Source: JACVRW01 sp963813495 (GTDB lineage Bacteria > Actinomycetota > Thermoleophilia > Solirubrobacterales > Thermoleophilaceae). From it: a stretch of 64,000 nucleotides of DNA. Position numbers and translations under genes: made by a program. Of this stretch, positions 18,792-28,117 are shown piece after piece. The stretch is from assembly GCA_963813495.1 (NCBI GenBank), contig CAWEZC010000001.1, positions 262,130 through 326,129 on the forward strand, given 5' to 3'. Under the pieces are notes generated by a model. The model worked only from the letters and a program-made list of their open reading frames with translations. It made no database searches and was not told where the DNA came from. Position 1 is the stretch's first letter. The number at the start of each line of letters is the position of its first letter.

Positions 18792-19874
18792 TTGCCGCCT
18801 GTCTCGGACACCCTCCTGCGCACACCGCTCCACGACCGCCACGAGCGGGCCCGTGCCAGGCTGGTTCCGTTCGCCGGCTGGGACATGCCCGTCCAGTACG
18901 AGGGCATACGCCAGGAGCACGTCAACGTGCGCCGCGCGGCGGGGATGTTCGACGTCTCGCACATGGGCGAGATCGAGTCGTCGGGGCCGGGGGCCGAGAG
19001 CTTCCTGCAGCACGTCCTGTCCAACGACGTCACGAGGATCGCCGAACGCGGCGCCCAGTACTCGTTGCTGTGCCGCGAGGACGGCGGAGTGCTCGACGAC
19101 GTGTTCACCTACAGGCTGGGTCCCGAGCGCTTCCTGACCGTGACCAACGCCGCCAACCACGACAAGGACGTGGCCTGGTTCAGGCAGGAGGCCGCCGCTT
19201 TCGACGCCGTCGTGCGCGACACCCATTCTGCCTGGGCCATGGTGGCCGTGCAGGGCCCCGATGCGCGCGCCGCGCTCGGGCGCGTGACCGAGGGCGAGCT
19301 GCCCGCCCGGATGCGCACGGCCGATCTCGCGGTCGCGGGCGTCGACGCGCTCGTGTGCGGCACCGGCTACACCGGTGAGGACGGCTGTGAACTGATGCTG
19401 CCGCCGGATGGCGCCGGCGCGGTCTGGGACGCCCTCGAGGCCGAGGGCGTGCGGCCCACGGGGCTCGGCGCCCGCGACACGCTGCGCCTGGAGGTCTGCT
19501 TTCACCTCTACGGCAACGACCTCTCGGAGGAGCGCAACCCGATCGAGGCGGGGCTCGGCTGGGCCTGCAAGCTCGACACCGGCTTCGTCGGGGCCGACGC
19601 CCTGCGCGGCCTCGAGCCCGATCAGACGCTGGTCCCCTTCGCCTTCACCGGGCCCGGTATCCCGCGCCAGGGCAACCCGATTCGTACGGACCGAGGCGAG
19701 GGTGTGGTCACCAGTGGTTCGCTGTCGCCCTGCCTGGAAACGGGTATCGGCATGGGCTACGTGCCCGTGGCGGCGTCCGAGCCCGGCACGAGCATCGAGG
19801 TCGACGTGCGCGGCAAGCTGCGCGCGGCCGAGGTGCGCGACAAGCCCCTCTACGCAAAGGAACGAAGTGCCTGA
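18792..19874 (+). CDS. gcvT: Glycine cleavage system T-protein (aminomethyltransferase)
   Basis: Transfers the methylene group from the aminomethyl-lipoyl H-protein to tetrahydrofolate and releases ammonia. The 360-residue protein has the usual N-terminus (FAGWDMPVQY), MFDVSHMGEIE, NDV and GTGYTGEDGCEL. TTG is the likely start because it gives the normal N-terminus and lies nine bases after a -10-like box. The 3' end overlaps gcvH by 8 bp, and the four gcv genes form one operon. Confidence 0.94.
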   Translation: MPPVSDTLLRTPLHDRHERARARLVPFAGWDMPVQYEGIRQEHVNVRRAAGMFDVSHMGEIESSGPGAESFLQHVLSNDVTRIAERGAQYSLLCREDGGVLDDVFTYRLGPERFLTVTNAANHDKDVAWFRQEAAAFDAVVRDTHSAWAMVAVQGPDARAALGRVTEGELPARMRTADLAVAGVDALVCGTGYTGEDGCELMLPPDGAGAVWDALEAEGVRPTGLGARDTLRLEVCFHLYGNDLSEERNPIEAGLGWACKLDTGFVGADALRGLEPDQTLVPFAFTGPGIPRQGNPIRTDRGEGVVTSGSLSPCLETGIGMGYVPVAASEPGTSIEVDVRGKLRAAEVRDKPLYAKERSA

Positions 19875-20259
19875 GAGCTACCCCGAGGATCTGAAGTACC
19901 ACCCCGAGCACGACTGGGCCCGCATCGAGGGCGAGACGGCGACCTTCGGGGTCACCTGGTACGCCCAGGACGCGCTCGGCGAGGTCGTGTTCTTCGACCC
20001 CCCGGACGTGGGCGCTTCGGTGGTGAAGGACGAAACCTACGCCGAGGTGGAGTCGGTCAAGGCGGTGTCGGACGTCTTCGCTCCGCTGTCGGGTGAGATC
20101 GTGGAGGTCAACGAGACGCTGGGCGAGAGTCCCGAGCGCATCAACGCCGATCCCTACGGCGAGGGCTGGATGGTCAAGGTCAGGCTGTCCGACCCCTCGG
20201 AGCTCGACCAACTGCTGGACGTCAACGCCTACCGCGAGTTGCTCCAGACGGGTAGCTAG
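19867..20259 (+). CDS. gcvH: Glycine cleavage system H-protein (lipoyl carrier)
   Basis: Shuttles the aminomethyl group between P, T and L proteins on a lipoyl arm. The 130-residue protein has the lipoylation motif ESVKAVSD with K65, and NPYGEGW-like NADPYGEGWM near the C-terminus. The GTG start lies inside the end of gcvT. No lipoyl synthase or L-protein gene is in the window. Confidence 0.95.
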   Translation: MPESYPEDLKYHPEHDWARIEGETATFGVTWYAQDALGEVVFFDPPDVGASVVKDETYAEVESVKAVSDVFAPLSGEIVEVNETLGESPERINADPYGEGWMVKVRLSDPSELDQLLDVNAYRELLQTGS

Positions 20260-20276
20260 CTTCGTAGACGAGTCAG

Positions 20277-21623
20277 ATGAGCCGCTATACGGGAGTCACC
20301 GACGAGGACCTGCGCGAGATGCTTGCGGCTATCGGGGTCAGCTCGCTCGAGGAGCTGTTCGCCGATATTCCGGACTCCGTGCGCCTGGGCCGCGAGATCG
20401 ACCTTCCCGCCGGCCGCTCGGAGCAGGAGGTGCACGACCATCTGGCGAGCTTGGCGGCACGCAACCGCCATGCCGACGCCGAGGTCAGCTTCCTGGGCGC
20501 CGGGATGTACGACCACTACGTGCCCTCCCTGATCGACACCCTGATCGGGCGCTCCGAGTTCCTGACTCCCTACACGCCCTATCAGCCCGAGGTCTCCCAG
20601 GGCGGCCTGCAGGTGATGTTCGAGTACCAGACGGCGATCTCCGAGCTGACGGGCCTGCCGGTGTCGAACGCGTCCGTCTACGAGGGCCCGAGCGCCGTGG
20701 CCGCGGCGGGCTACCTGGCGAAGCTCGAGACCAAGCGTGCCCGACTGGTGGTCTCGCGCGGCCTGCATCCGCATTCGCGTGCCGCCCTTCGCACCCATGC
20801 GGCCGGCTACGGCATGGAAGTGGTCGAAGTACCCCTTGACGGCGACGGCGCTACCGATCGGGAGGCGCTCGCCGGAGCCGTGGACGACGACACCGCCGCC
20901 GTGTTCGTGCAGCAACCCAACTTCCTGGGCACTGTCGAGGAGCTGGGCGCGCTGACCGAGGCGGGCAAGACCACCGGCGCCGTCTTCGTCTGTGCCGCGG
21001 ATCCGCTCCCGCTCGGCATCCTCAAGCCGCCCGGCGAGCTCGGCGTGGACATCTGTGTAGGCGAAGGTCAGTCGCTGGGCAACCGGCTCGACTTCGGCGG
21101 TCCGTCGTTCGGCTTCTTCGCCGCGGCCGAGCGCTTCCTGCGCAAGATGCCCGGGCGCATCGCGGGCGCCACGCGCGACGCCGACGGCCGGCGGGGCTTC
21201 GTCCTCACCCTGCAGACGCGAGAGCAGCACATCCGGCGCGAGAAGGCCACCCACAACATCTGCACCGCCCAGGCGCTCAACGCGCTCGCCGGCGTGATCT
21301 ACCTGTCCTGGCTGGGCAAGCGCGGACTGGTGGAGCTGGGCGAGCTGATGCTGCGCCGCACCCATTACGCCCGCGAGACGCTCGGTCTGGAGGCGATCAA
21401 CCCCGGTCCCGTGGTGCGCGAGTTCGCCGTGCGCGCGCCCGACCTCGATGGGGTGTTCAAGCGTGCCCGCACGCAGGGCATCAACCCCGGCTACCGGCTC
21501 GGACGCGACTATCCCGAGTACGAGGACGGCCTGCTGGTGGCCATCACCGAGCGCCGCACCAAGGAGCAGATCGACCGGCTCGCGGCGGTGGTCACGGGGA
21601 CGCGCAGCGGAGTGGCGGCATGA
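20277..21623 (+). CDS. gcvPA: Glycine dehydrogenase (decarboxylating) subunit 1
   Basis: Alpha half of the P-protein, which decarboxylates glycine with PLP. The 448-residue protein starts with the typical RYTGVTDEDLREML segment and has FLGAGMYDHYVPS and TPYTPYQPEVSQG. It has the fold but not the PLP lysine, which lies on the other subunit. Its stop overlaps the gcvPB ATG by 4 bp. Confidence 0.95.
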   Translation: MSRYTGVTDEDLREMLAAIGVSSLEELFADIPDSVRLGREIDLPAGRSEQEVHDHLASLAARNRHADAEVSFLGAGMYDHYVPSLIDTLIGRSEFLTPYTPYQPEVSQGGLQVMFEYQTAISELTGLPVSNASVYEGPSAVAAAGYLAKLETKRARLVVSRGLHPHSRAALRTHAAGYGMEVVEVPLDGDGATDREALAGAVDDDTAAVFVQQPNFLGTVEELGALTEAGKTTGAVFVCAADPLPLGILKPPGELGVDICVGEGQSLGNRLDFGGPSFGFFAAAERFLRKMPGRIAGATRDADGRRGFVLTLQTREQHIRREKATHNICTAQALNALAGVIYLSWLGKRGLVELGELMLRRTHYARETLGLEAINPGPVVREFAVRAPDLDGVFKRARTQGINPGYRLGRDYPEYEDGLLVAITERRTKEQIDRLAAVVTGTRSGVAA

Positions 21624-23182
21624 GCGACGACACGCCCACGATCTTCGAGCGCTCGCATGCGGGGCGCCGTGCCTTCGTGGCTCCAACGCCGGGCGACGAG
21701 GTGCCCGAGCCGGCCGTCGAGGACCTGCTGCCCGCGGACGCCATTCGCGAGCGGCCGGCCGAGCTGCCGGAGGTCTCCGAGCCCGAGCTGGTGCGTCACT
21801 ACACCACCCTGTCGTCGAAGAACTTCCACCTCGACGAGGGCTTCTATCCGCTCGGCTCGTGCACGATGAAGCACAATCCCAAGCTGCACGAGCGCGTGGC
21901 CGCCCTGCCCGGCCACGCGCGCCTGCATCCGCTGCAGGACCCCGAGTACGCACAGGGAGCGCTCGATCTGATGTGGCGGCTGCAGGGAGCGCTCTCGGAG
22001 ATCGCCGGCCTGCCGCACGTTTCGCTGCAACCGAGCGCCGGATCGCACGGGGAGCTCGCGGGGCTGCTGCTCACCCGCGCCTACCACGAGGATCGCGATG
22101 AGAGCCGTCGCAAGGTGCTGACGCCCGACACCGCTCACGGCACCAACCCCGCCACCGTCACGATGGCGGGCTACGAGGTGGTCAAGGTCGGCACGGCGCC
22201 CGACGGCGGCGTCGATCTCGACGACCTTCGCGCCAAGGCCGACGACGACGTCGCCTGCCTCATGCTCACCAATCCCAACACCCTGGGTCTCTTTGACACC
22301 AACATCGAGGAGATCTCGCAGATCGTGCACGACGTCGGGGCCACGCTCTACTACGACGGCGCCAACCTCAACGCGGTGATGGGCATCGCCCGGCCAGGCG
22401 ACATGGGCTTCGACATCGTCCACTTCAACCTGCACAAGACGTTCACCCAGCCGCACGGCGGCGGCGGCCCGGGTGCCGGGCCGATCGCCTGTTCGGACCG
22501 CATCGAGCCCTTCCTGCCCGTGCCGCAGGTCGTGCGCGCCGGGTCCGCGGGCAACGGCTCCGAGCCGCACTTCGACTTCGACTTCGACCGGCCCAAGTCG
22601 ATCGGCAAGCTGCGCGGCTTCCAGGGCAACTTCGGTGTGTTCGTTCGCACCTATGCCTACATCTGCTCGCTGGGCGGCGACGGGCTCAAGGACGCATCGC
22701 AGACCGCGGTGCTGAACGCCAACTACCTCAAGGCGCTGCTGGCTCAGGACGGCATAGGCGAGTACCTGCCGATCGCCTTCGACCGTCTCTGCATGCACGA
22801 GTTCGTGGTCTCCGGGCGCGGCGCCAAGGAGCGGCTCGGCGTGAAGACGCTCGACCTGGCCAAGCGGATGCTCGACTTCGGCGTGCATCCGCCCACGGTC
22901 TACTTCCCACTCCTGGTCGACGAGGCGCTCATGATCGAGCCCACCGAGACCGAGACGAAGGAACGGCTCGACCACTTCGCCTCGGTGGTCCGCGAGATCC
23001 TCGAGGAAGCGGCCGAGGATCCGGAGATAGCACGCACGGCACCGCACACGACGCCGGTGCGCCGGCTCGACGAGGCCGGCGCGGCCAAGCGCCCGGTGGT
23101 GCGCTGGCGCGCCGACGCCGAGAACCCGGGCGAGCCCGAGCGGGCTCAGGACGCGGCGGCGAGCGGCACGGGAGCGATGTAG
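21620..23182 (+). CDS. gcvPB: Glycine dehydrogenase (decarboxylating) subunit 2
   Basis: PLP-bearing half of the P-protein. The 520-residue protein has YPLGSCTMKHNPK, PSAGSHGELAG and HFNLHKTFTQPHGGGGPG, with K273 as the PLP lysine. The Ala/Glu-rich C-terminal end (last 40 residues) exceeds the family core. With subunit 1 it forms a split P-protein, whereas many actinobacteria have one fused gcvP gene. Confidence 0.95.
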   Translation: MSDDTPTIFERSHAGRRAFVAPTPGDEVPEPAVEDLLPADAIRERPAELPEVSEPELVRHYTTLSSKNFHLDEGFYPLGSCTMKHNPKLHERVAALPGHARLHPLQDPEYAQGALDLMWRLQGALSEIAGLPHVSLQPSAGSHGELAGLLLTRAYHEDRDESRRKVLTPDTAHGTNPATVTMAGYEVVKVGTAPDGGVDLDDLRAKADDDVACLMLTNPNTLGLFDTNIEEISQIVHDVGATLYYDGANLNAVMGIARPGDMGFDIVHFNLHKTFTQPHGGGGPGAGPIACSDRIEPFLPVPQVVRAGSAGNGSEPHFDFDFDRPKSIGKLRGFQGNFGVFVRTYAYICSLGGDGLKDASQTAVLNANYLKALLAQDGIGEYLPIAFDRLCMHEFVVSGRGAKERLGVKTLDLAKRMLDFGVHPPTVYFPLLVDEALMIEPTETETKERLDHFASVVREILEEAAEDPEIARTAPHTTPVRRLDEAGAAKRPVVRWRADAENPGEPERAQDAAASGTGAM

Positions 23183-23202
23183 GCCTCAGGCCGGCCCCGG
23201 CC

Positions 23203-23208
23203 TAGACT
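23203..23208 (+). promoter_or_regulatory. Candidate -10 element of the molybdoenzyme gene
   Basis: TAGACT ends eight bases before the ATG at 23217. No Shine-Dalgarno sequence is present, which fits a leaderless start. Confidence 0.45.
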
Positions 23209-23216
23209 CGAGCGTC

Positions 23217-24290
23217 ATGAACATGGACTCCGATGCCATCTCGGCCGAAGGCATCACCGACGCAGAGCTGCGGCTTGCCGCCCGCAATCACGGTCTTCCG
23301 CTGGAGGCCGTTCGCTACCCGATCACCCCGGTCGGCCTCCACTACCTCCTGATTCACTTCGACATCCCCGCGGTCCAGCGGGAGGGCTACCGGCTCGAGG
23401 TCGGGGGAGCGGTCGAGCGGCCGCTGTCGCTCTCGCTCGACGACTTGCGCGGGCGCGAGCAGGTGACGGTGCCGGTGACCTTCGAGTGTGCCGGCAACGG
23501 GCGGGCGCTGCTCGAGCCTCGTCCCGTCAGCCAACCCTGGTTGACCGAGGCGGTGGGCACCGCGGAGTGGCGCGGCACCCGGCTGGCGCCATTGCTGGAG
23601 GAGGCCGGCGTGAAGGCGGGCGCGGTCGAGGTGCTGTTCACCGGATTGGATCGCGGGCTGGACGGCGGCGAGCTCCAGGCCTACGAGCGCTCGCTGCCTC
23701 TGGATGAGGCGCGCGAGGCGCTGCTGGCCTACGACATGAACGGCGGGCCGCTGCCGGCGCAGCACGGCTTCCCGCTGCGCGTGGTGGTCCCGGGCTGGTA
23801 CGGGATGACCAACGTCAAGTGGCTCGCCGCAATCACCCTCCTGGAGCAGCCCTTCGAGGGGTACCAGAACGCGGTCGCCTACCGCATGTACGACGACGAC
23901 GGCACACCGGGCGAGCCCGTTACGCGCATGCTGCCGCGCTCGCTCACCGTGCCTCCCGGCGTGCCGGACTTCATGTCGCGCGACCGTCATCTGGAGCCCG
24001 GTCTGGTCGACCTCAGCGGGCGCGCCTGGTCGGGCCTGGGCTCGGTCGAGCGGGTCGAGGTGTCGACCGACGGGGGTGCGAGCTTCGCCGACGCCGACCT
24101 CGCGCCGCCCATGGGGGAGGCCGCCTGGCGCGGCTGGAGCCTCGCCTGGGAGGCCGAGCCGGGCGAGCACCTGATCGCCTCGCGGGCCACGGACTCCGCC
24201 GGCAACACGCAGCCGCTCGAGCCGCTCTGGAACCTCAAGGGCTACTGCAACAACGCGGTGGAGCAGATCCGGGTGGTGGTCGGGCCCTAG
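23217..24290 (+). CDS. Sulfite oxidase-family molybdopterin oxidoreductase
   Basis: The 357-residue protein has the oxidoreductase molybdopterin-binding domain (about 40-215) with FECAGNGR, where C91 would be the molybdenum-coordinating cysteine, and LRVVVPGWYGMTNVKWL. A C-terminal Ig-like Mo-co dimerisation domain follows (about 235-355). There is no Tat or Sec signal, so it appears cytoplasmic, and there is no heme domain. The substrate (sulfite or another oxo-acceptor) cannot be told from sequence, and no partner cytochrome or molybdenum cofactor gene is adjacent. Confidence 0.85.
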   Translation: MNMDSDAISAEGITDAELRLAARNHGLPLEAVRYPITPVGLHYLLIHFDIPAVQREGYRLEVGGAVERPLSLSLDDLRGREQVTVPVTFECAGNGRALLEPRPVSQPWLTEAVGTAEWRGTRLAPLLEEAGVKAGAVEVLFTGLDRGLDGGELQAYERSLPLDEAREALLAYDMNGGPLPAQHGFPLRVVVPGWYGMTNVKWLAAITLLEQPFEGYQNAVAYRMYDDDGTPGEPVTRMLPRSLTVPPGVPDFMSRDRHLEPGLVDLSGRAWSGLGSVERVEVSTDGGASFADADLAPPMGEAAWRGWSLAWEAEPGEHLIASRATDSAGNTQPLEPLWNLKGYCNNAVEQIRVVVGP

Positions 24291-24303
24291 AGCGCCCAGC
24301 CCC

Positions 24304-24309
24304 TAGACT
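24304..24309 (+). promoter_or_regulatory. Candidate -10 element of trpS
   Basis: TAGACT lies ten bases before the trpS ATG, with no room for a T-box leader and no Shine-Dalgarno sequence. It is identical to the box before the molybdoenzyme gene. Confidence 0.45.
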
Positions 24310-24319
24310 GCCCGCCCCG

Positions 24320-25309
24320 ATGCGCATCTTCAGCGGCATCCAGCCCACGGGCCGCAAGCACGTGGGCAACTACATCGGCGCGATCCGCGCCTACGTGGAG
24401 GGGCAGGAGCGCGGCGATCCCGCGATCTACTGCATCGTCGACCTGCACGCCACGAGCGTGTCCTACGACCCCGAGGCCCTGCCCGGCTACGTGCTCGACA
24501 CGGCCGCCGTGCTGATCGCCTCGGGGCTGGACCCCGAGCGCTGCATCCTCTTTCGGCAGTCCGACGTGAAGGAGCACACCGAGCTGTGCTGGCTGCTGAG
24601 CTCGGTTACCGCCTACGGCGACCTTCAGCGCATGCACCAGTTCAAGGACAAGTCCGAGCGCGAACAGGAGCTGGTGCGGACGAGCCTGTTTCTCTACCCG
24701 GTGCTCCAGGCGGCGGACATCCTGCTCTACCGCACTGACGAGGTACCGGTGGGAGACGACCAGCGCCAGCACGTCGAGCTCGCTCGCGAGATCGCGCGGC
24801 GCTTCAACGCCACCTACGGCGAGGTGCTCGTCGAGCCCGCCCACGTGATCCCGGAGATCGGGGCGCGGATCATGGACCTCCAGGATCCGGGCGCGAAGAT
24901 GTCGACCAGCTTCGGCAGCGACTCCGGGCTGATCTACATCGACGACCAGCCGAACGACATCCGCCGCAAGCTCAAGCGGGCGCAGACGGATTCCGGAAGC
25001 GAGATCCTGCGAGGGGCCGACAAGGCGGGCGTCACGAACCTGATCGAGATGCTGGCCGTGGCCCGCGGAGTGGCTCCGGAGGAGATCGAGCGCGAGTTCG
25101 AGGGTCAGGGCTACGGCGCCTTCAAGCAGGCGGTGGGTGAGGGCGTGGTGGAGATGCTCGCCCCCGTGCGCGAGCGCTACGAGCAGCTGCGCGCCGACGA
25201 GGATGCTCTCGAGACGACGCTCGCCCAGGGCGCCGAACGCGCGCGGGCCATCGCCACGGAGACGATGAAGGACGTCCGCCGTGTGATGGGAATCGGCCCG
25301 AGGGTCTAA
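24320..25309 (+). CDS. trpS: Tryptophanyl-tRNA synthetase
   Basis: Charges tRNA-Trp. The 329-residue class I synthetase starts with the family IFSGIQPTG segment. The HIGH-type motif reads KHVGNY and the KMSKS-type loop reads KMSTS. The frame is open far upstream, but ATG at 24320 gives the normal N-terminus and follows a -10-like box. The length is normal. Confidence 0.96.
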   Translation: MRIFSGIQPTGRKHVGNYIGAIRAYVEGQERGDPAIYCIVDLHATSVSYDPEALPGYVLDTAAVLIASGLDPERCILFRQSDVKEHTELCWLLSSVTAYGDLQRMHQFKDKSEREQELVRTSLFLYPVLQAADILLYRTDEVPVGDDQRQHVELAREIARRFNATYGEVLVEPAHVIPEIGARIMDLQDPGAKMSTSFGSDSGLIYIDDQPNDIRRKLKRAQTDSGSEILRGADKAGVTNLIEMLAVARGVAPEEIEREFEGQGYGAFKQAVGEGVVEMLAPVRERYEQLRADEDALETTLAQGAERARAIATETMKDVRRVMGIGPRV

Positions 25310-25341
25310 AGCCAGGACTTGTAACGCCGATCACAAGGACC

Positions 25342-25449
25342 ATGAAGGCGCTCGATCGGCCTCTCGCCCGTCCGCTGCTCGTGGTCCTGGTGGCCGCCCT
25401 TCTCTGGACTCTCTGGATCGCCGACGTAGGCGTCGGGCCTCCGCTCTAG
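25342..25449 (+). CDS. Possible 35-residue membrane peptide
   Basis: A short frame in the trpS-scpA gap encodes 35 residues with a hydrophobic core (LLVVLVAALLWTLWIADV) after a short basic N-terminus. AAGGA lies just before the ATG. Its TAG stop is also the start of the candidate scpA -10 box. It looks like a small single-pass peptide, but chance cannot be excluded. Confidence 0.35.
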   Translation: MKALDRPLARPLLVVLVAALLWTLWIADVGVGPPL

Positions 25450-25452
25450 TCT
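25447..25452 (+). promoter_or_regulatory. Candidate -10 element of scpA-scpB
   Basis: TAGTCT ends seven bases before the scpA ATG and no Shine-Dalgarno sequence is seen, as expected for a leaderless transcript. Confidence 0.45.
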
Positions 25453-25459
25453 GTCCGCG

Positions 25460-26197
25460 ATGCCGATCGCCGCGCTCGATCTCGATCTCGAGGTCTTCAA
25501 CGGCCCGTTCGACCTGCTGCTCACCTTGGTGCTCAAGGAGGAGATCGACCTACTCGAGGTCGACCTCGCCGAGGTGGTGCTGGCCTACGTGGAGCACCTC
25601 GAGCGCTCGGGCGAGCTGGATCTCGAGGCCGCCACCGAGTTCCTGGTCCTGATCGCCGCGCTGCTGGAGCTCAAGTCGCGGCTCATGCTCCCCACCGACG
25701 AGGAGGACGGGCTCGACCTGGAGCCGCAGGAGGCGGCCGAGGAGCTGCTGGCGCGGATGCTGGAGTATCACCGCTACCGCGAGGCCGCCCGCCACCTGCA
25801 CGAGCGCCTGGCCGAGGAGCACGGCTATCGCTATCGGTCGGCACCACTGCCGCCGGCGCTGCGGCGGGTCTCGATCGAGGTGGCCGAAGCGGCGTACGAC
25901 CCCGCCCGGCTGGCCGAGGCCATCGGCGAGCTGCTGCGCGTGCCCGAACCGCTCGACCTGCGCCACGTGCGTCGGCCGGCGGTCTCGGTCGAGCAGCGCC
26001 TGCGCCACCTGCGCGACCTGCTCGCCAGCCGCTCGCACTTCTCCTTCGACGAGGCCGTCGAGGGGGCCGACCGCCTCACCGAGGCGGTCACGCTGTTCGC
26101 CCTGCTCGAGCTCTACAAGGCCGGCGAGGCGCGCTGGGAGCAGGAGATCCCGTTCGGGCCGATCACGGTCAGCGCGCGCACCGGGACGGCCTCATGA
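25460..26197 (+). CDS. scpA: Segregation and condensation protein A
   Basis: Kleisin subunit of the SMC-ScpAB complex that compacts and separates chromosomes. The 245-residue protein has the family start FNGPFDLLLTLV, then the helical SMC-neck-binding region with ELKSRLMLP, an acidic middle, and a C-terminal winged helix (about 170-240). Its stop overlaps scpB by 4 bp. Confidence 0.95.
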   Translation: MPIAALDLDLEVFNGPFDLLLTLVLKEEIDLLEVDLAEVVLAYVEHLERSGELDLEAATEFLVLIAALLELKSRLMLPTDEEDGLDLEPQEAAEELLARMLEYHRYREAARHLHERLAEEHGYRYRSAPLPPALRRVSIEVAEAAYDPARLAEAIGELLRVPEPLDLRHVRRPAVSVEQRLRHLRDLLASRSHFSFDEAVEGADRLTEAVTLFALLELYKAGEARWEQEIPFGPITVSARTGTAS

Positions 26198-26790
26198 CCC
26201 GCGATGTCGGCATGCAGGAGCTGGCGCGCATCGTCGAGGCGCTGCTGTTTCTGTCGCCCGAGCCGGTGGCCGTCGAGCGCCTCGCCGACGCCTGCGAGGT
26301 GTCCGAGGGCGAGGTGGTGGAGGCGCTCGCGCGGCTGCGCGAGCACTACGCCGAGGGCTTTCGCGGAGTGGTGCTGCGCGAGGTGGGCGGAGGCTTCGCG
26401 CTGGCCACCGACCCGGTGGCCGAGCGTGCGGCGCGCCGGCTGCTGGCCAAGCCGCGCACCCCGCCGCTGACCCAGGCGCAGGCCGAGTGCCTCGCGATCA
26501 TCGCCTACCTGCAGCCGGTATCGCGGCCGGAGGTGGCCCGCATCCGAGGCGTGGCCTCCGAATCCGCGGTGGGCACGCTGCTCGAGCGCGGGCTGATCGA
26601 GGAGTCCGGGCGCTCGCGGTTCGGCGCCGTGATCTACCGCACCACCGAGCTCTTTCAGAAGCTGTTCGGCCTCAGCGGCCTCGATGCACTGCCCGACCCC
26701 GCGCACTTCGACCCGAGCCCCGAGGACGAGGGCGAGTTGCGCGAGCGGCTCACGCGGGCGGGGGAGCAGCGGGCCCAGGCCACTCCCTGA
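26194..26790 (+). CDS. scpB: Segregation and condensation protein B
   Basis: Dimeric partner of ScpA, made of two winged-helix domains. The 198-residue protein shows the LARIVEALLFLSPEPV start, a central LTQAQAECLAIIAYLQPVSR helix pair and RGVASESAVGTLLERGLI, all typical of ScpB. The ATGA overlap with scpA supports coupled synthesis. Confidence 0.95.
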   Translation: MTRDVGMQELARIVEALLFLSPEPVAVERLADACEVSEGEVVEALARLREHYAEGFRGVVLREVGGGFALATDPVAERAARRLLAKPRTPPLTQAQAECLAIIAYLQPVSRPEVARIRGVASESAVGTLLERGLIEESGRSRFGAVIYRTTELFQKLFGLSGLDALPDPAHFDPSPEDEGELRERLTRAGEQRAQATP

Positions 26791-26814
26791 CACATCTGCG
26801 ACCCTCGGGCGCGG

Positions 26815-27723
26815 ATGTCGCGCCGCGCCTGGACGATGCTCCTCCTGGTCTCCGCCTTCTGGGGGTCGTCGTACATGTTCATAAAGATCGCCTTGGACGA
26901 CGGAGTGGAGCCCGGGGTGATCGTGTTCACTCGGGTGGCTCTGGCGGCGCTCGTGCTCGTGCCCTTCGCCCTGCGGCGGGGAGCGCTCGAGGCGCTGCGC
27001 CCGAAGCTCGGACTGGTCGCGCTGCTGGGCCTGATCCAGGTGGTCGGTCCCTTCCTGCTGATCACCTTCGGCGAGCGCGAGATCTCGTCGTCGCTCACCG
27101 GCATCCTCGTGGCGACCGTGCCCCTCTTCACCTTCCTCCTGGCGTTCGCGCTCGAGGGTGAGGAGCGCGCAGGCGCGCTGAGCCTCGTCGGGGTGGGCGT
27201 CGGCCTGGTGGGCGTCGCCCTGTTGCTGGGCCTCGACGCGGGCGGTGGGCTCGCGGCCCTGCTGGGCGGGCTGATGGTGGTGGCGGCGAGCTTCGGCTAC
27301 GGGCTCGGCGCCTGGTTCCTCAAGCGCAACTTCGGCGGCGTTCCGCCCACCGGCGTGCTCGCCGGCACCATGACCACGGCCTCGCTGGTCACCCTGCCCC
27401 TGGCGCTCGTGCAGGCCCCTGACGGGCTGCCCGGCTCGGGTGCGATCGCGTCGCTCGCGGTGCTCGGGTTCGTGTGCACCGCGCTCACCTTCCTGCTCTT
27501 CTACTCGCTGGTCGGAAGCGAGGGACCGGCGCGCTCGTCGCTCGTCGGCTACATCGCTCCGGCCTTCTCGGTGGCCTATGGGGTGTCGCTACTCGGAGAG
27601 CCCTTCAGCGTCGCCACGGCGGCCGGGCTCCTGCTGATCGTGGCGGGCTCATGGCTGGCCGCGGAGGGCCGCCTGCCCTGGAGGTCCGCTCGAACCCCGG
27701 CGATGAGCTCCGCGCCGCCATGA
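26815..27723 (+). CDS. EamA/DMT-family transporter
   Basis: The 302-residue protein has about ten hydrophobic segments in two EamA repeats (about 5-135 and 150-285). It starts with a typical MLLLVSAFWGSSYMFIKIA segment. Members export amino acids or other metabolites; the substrate cannot be inferred. It stands 24 bases after scpB and may be its own unit. Confidence 0.85.
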   Translation: MSRRAWTMLLLVSAFWGSSYMFIKIALDDGVEPGVIVFTRVALAALVLVPFALRRGALEALRPKLGLVALLGLIQVVGPFLLITFGEREISSSLTGILVATVPLFTFLLAFALEGEERAGALSLVGVGVGLVGVALLLGLDAGGGLAALLGGLMVVAASFGYGLGAWFLKRNFGGVPPTGVLAGTMTTASLVTLPLALVQAPDGLPGSGAIASLAVLGFVCTALTFLLFYSLVGSEGPARSSLVGYIAPAFSVAYGVSLLGEPFSVATAAGLLLIVAGSWLAAEGRLPWRSARTPAMSSAPP

Positions 27724-28097
27724 TGTCTTTACTCCCATGAGCCCCGTGACCAGTCAGATCCCGATCTCGCTCGACGGCTCGTCGCCGGGCTCAACCAGAG
27801 CAAGGACGACCCCATCGGCGTAGGAGGCATGCGCCTCCGCTATCGCGTCGGGCGTTGAGCGACGCGTTCGCCGGGCTCGGCGCGGCGGCTCAGCGGTACC
27901 ACGACCTGCGCGCTCATCCGCACGCGACGATCGTCTTCGAGGGCAGCAGCCGCGCGCTCGTGGCCCGCGAGCTGAGCGGATCTGAACGGGAGCGCAGCTA
28001 TCGCCGGGCAGAGCTGATCTACCCCGGATTCACCCACTATCGGCGCTGGGCGCCGGAGCGTCAGATCCCGGTGCTCAAGCTGGAGCCCATGCGCTGA
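27724..28097 (+). pseudogene. Truncated deazaflavin-dependent nitroreductase-like remnant
   Basis: The 80-residue frame at 27855-28097 starts at a TTG. Its body (DLRAHPHATIVFEG, then ELIYPGFTHYRRW and IPVLKLEP) resembles the C-terminal half of the small F420/FMN-binding nitroreductase (DDN) family, which is usually about 130-150 residues. The N-terminal half with the RRSGR-type strand is missing. The 130 bp upstream hold only short frames with stops. It looks like a decayed gene; a short functional protein is the alternative. Confidence 0.5.
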
Positions 28098-28117
28098 GAC
28101 GGGGATCGATCAGATGC

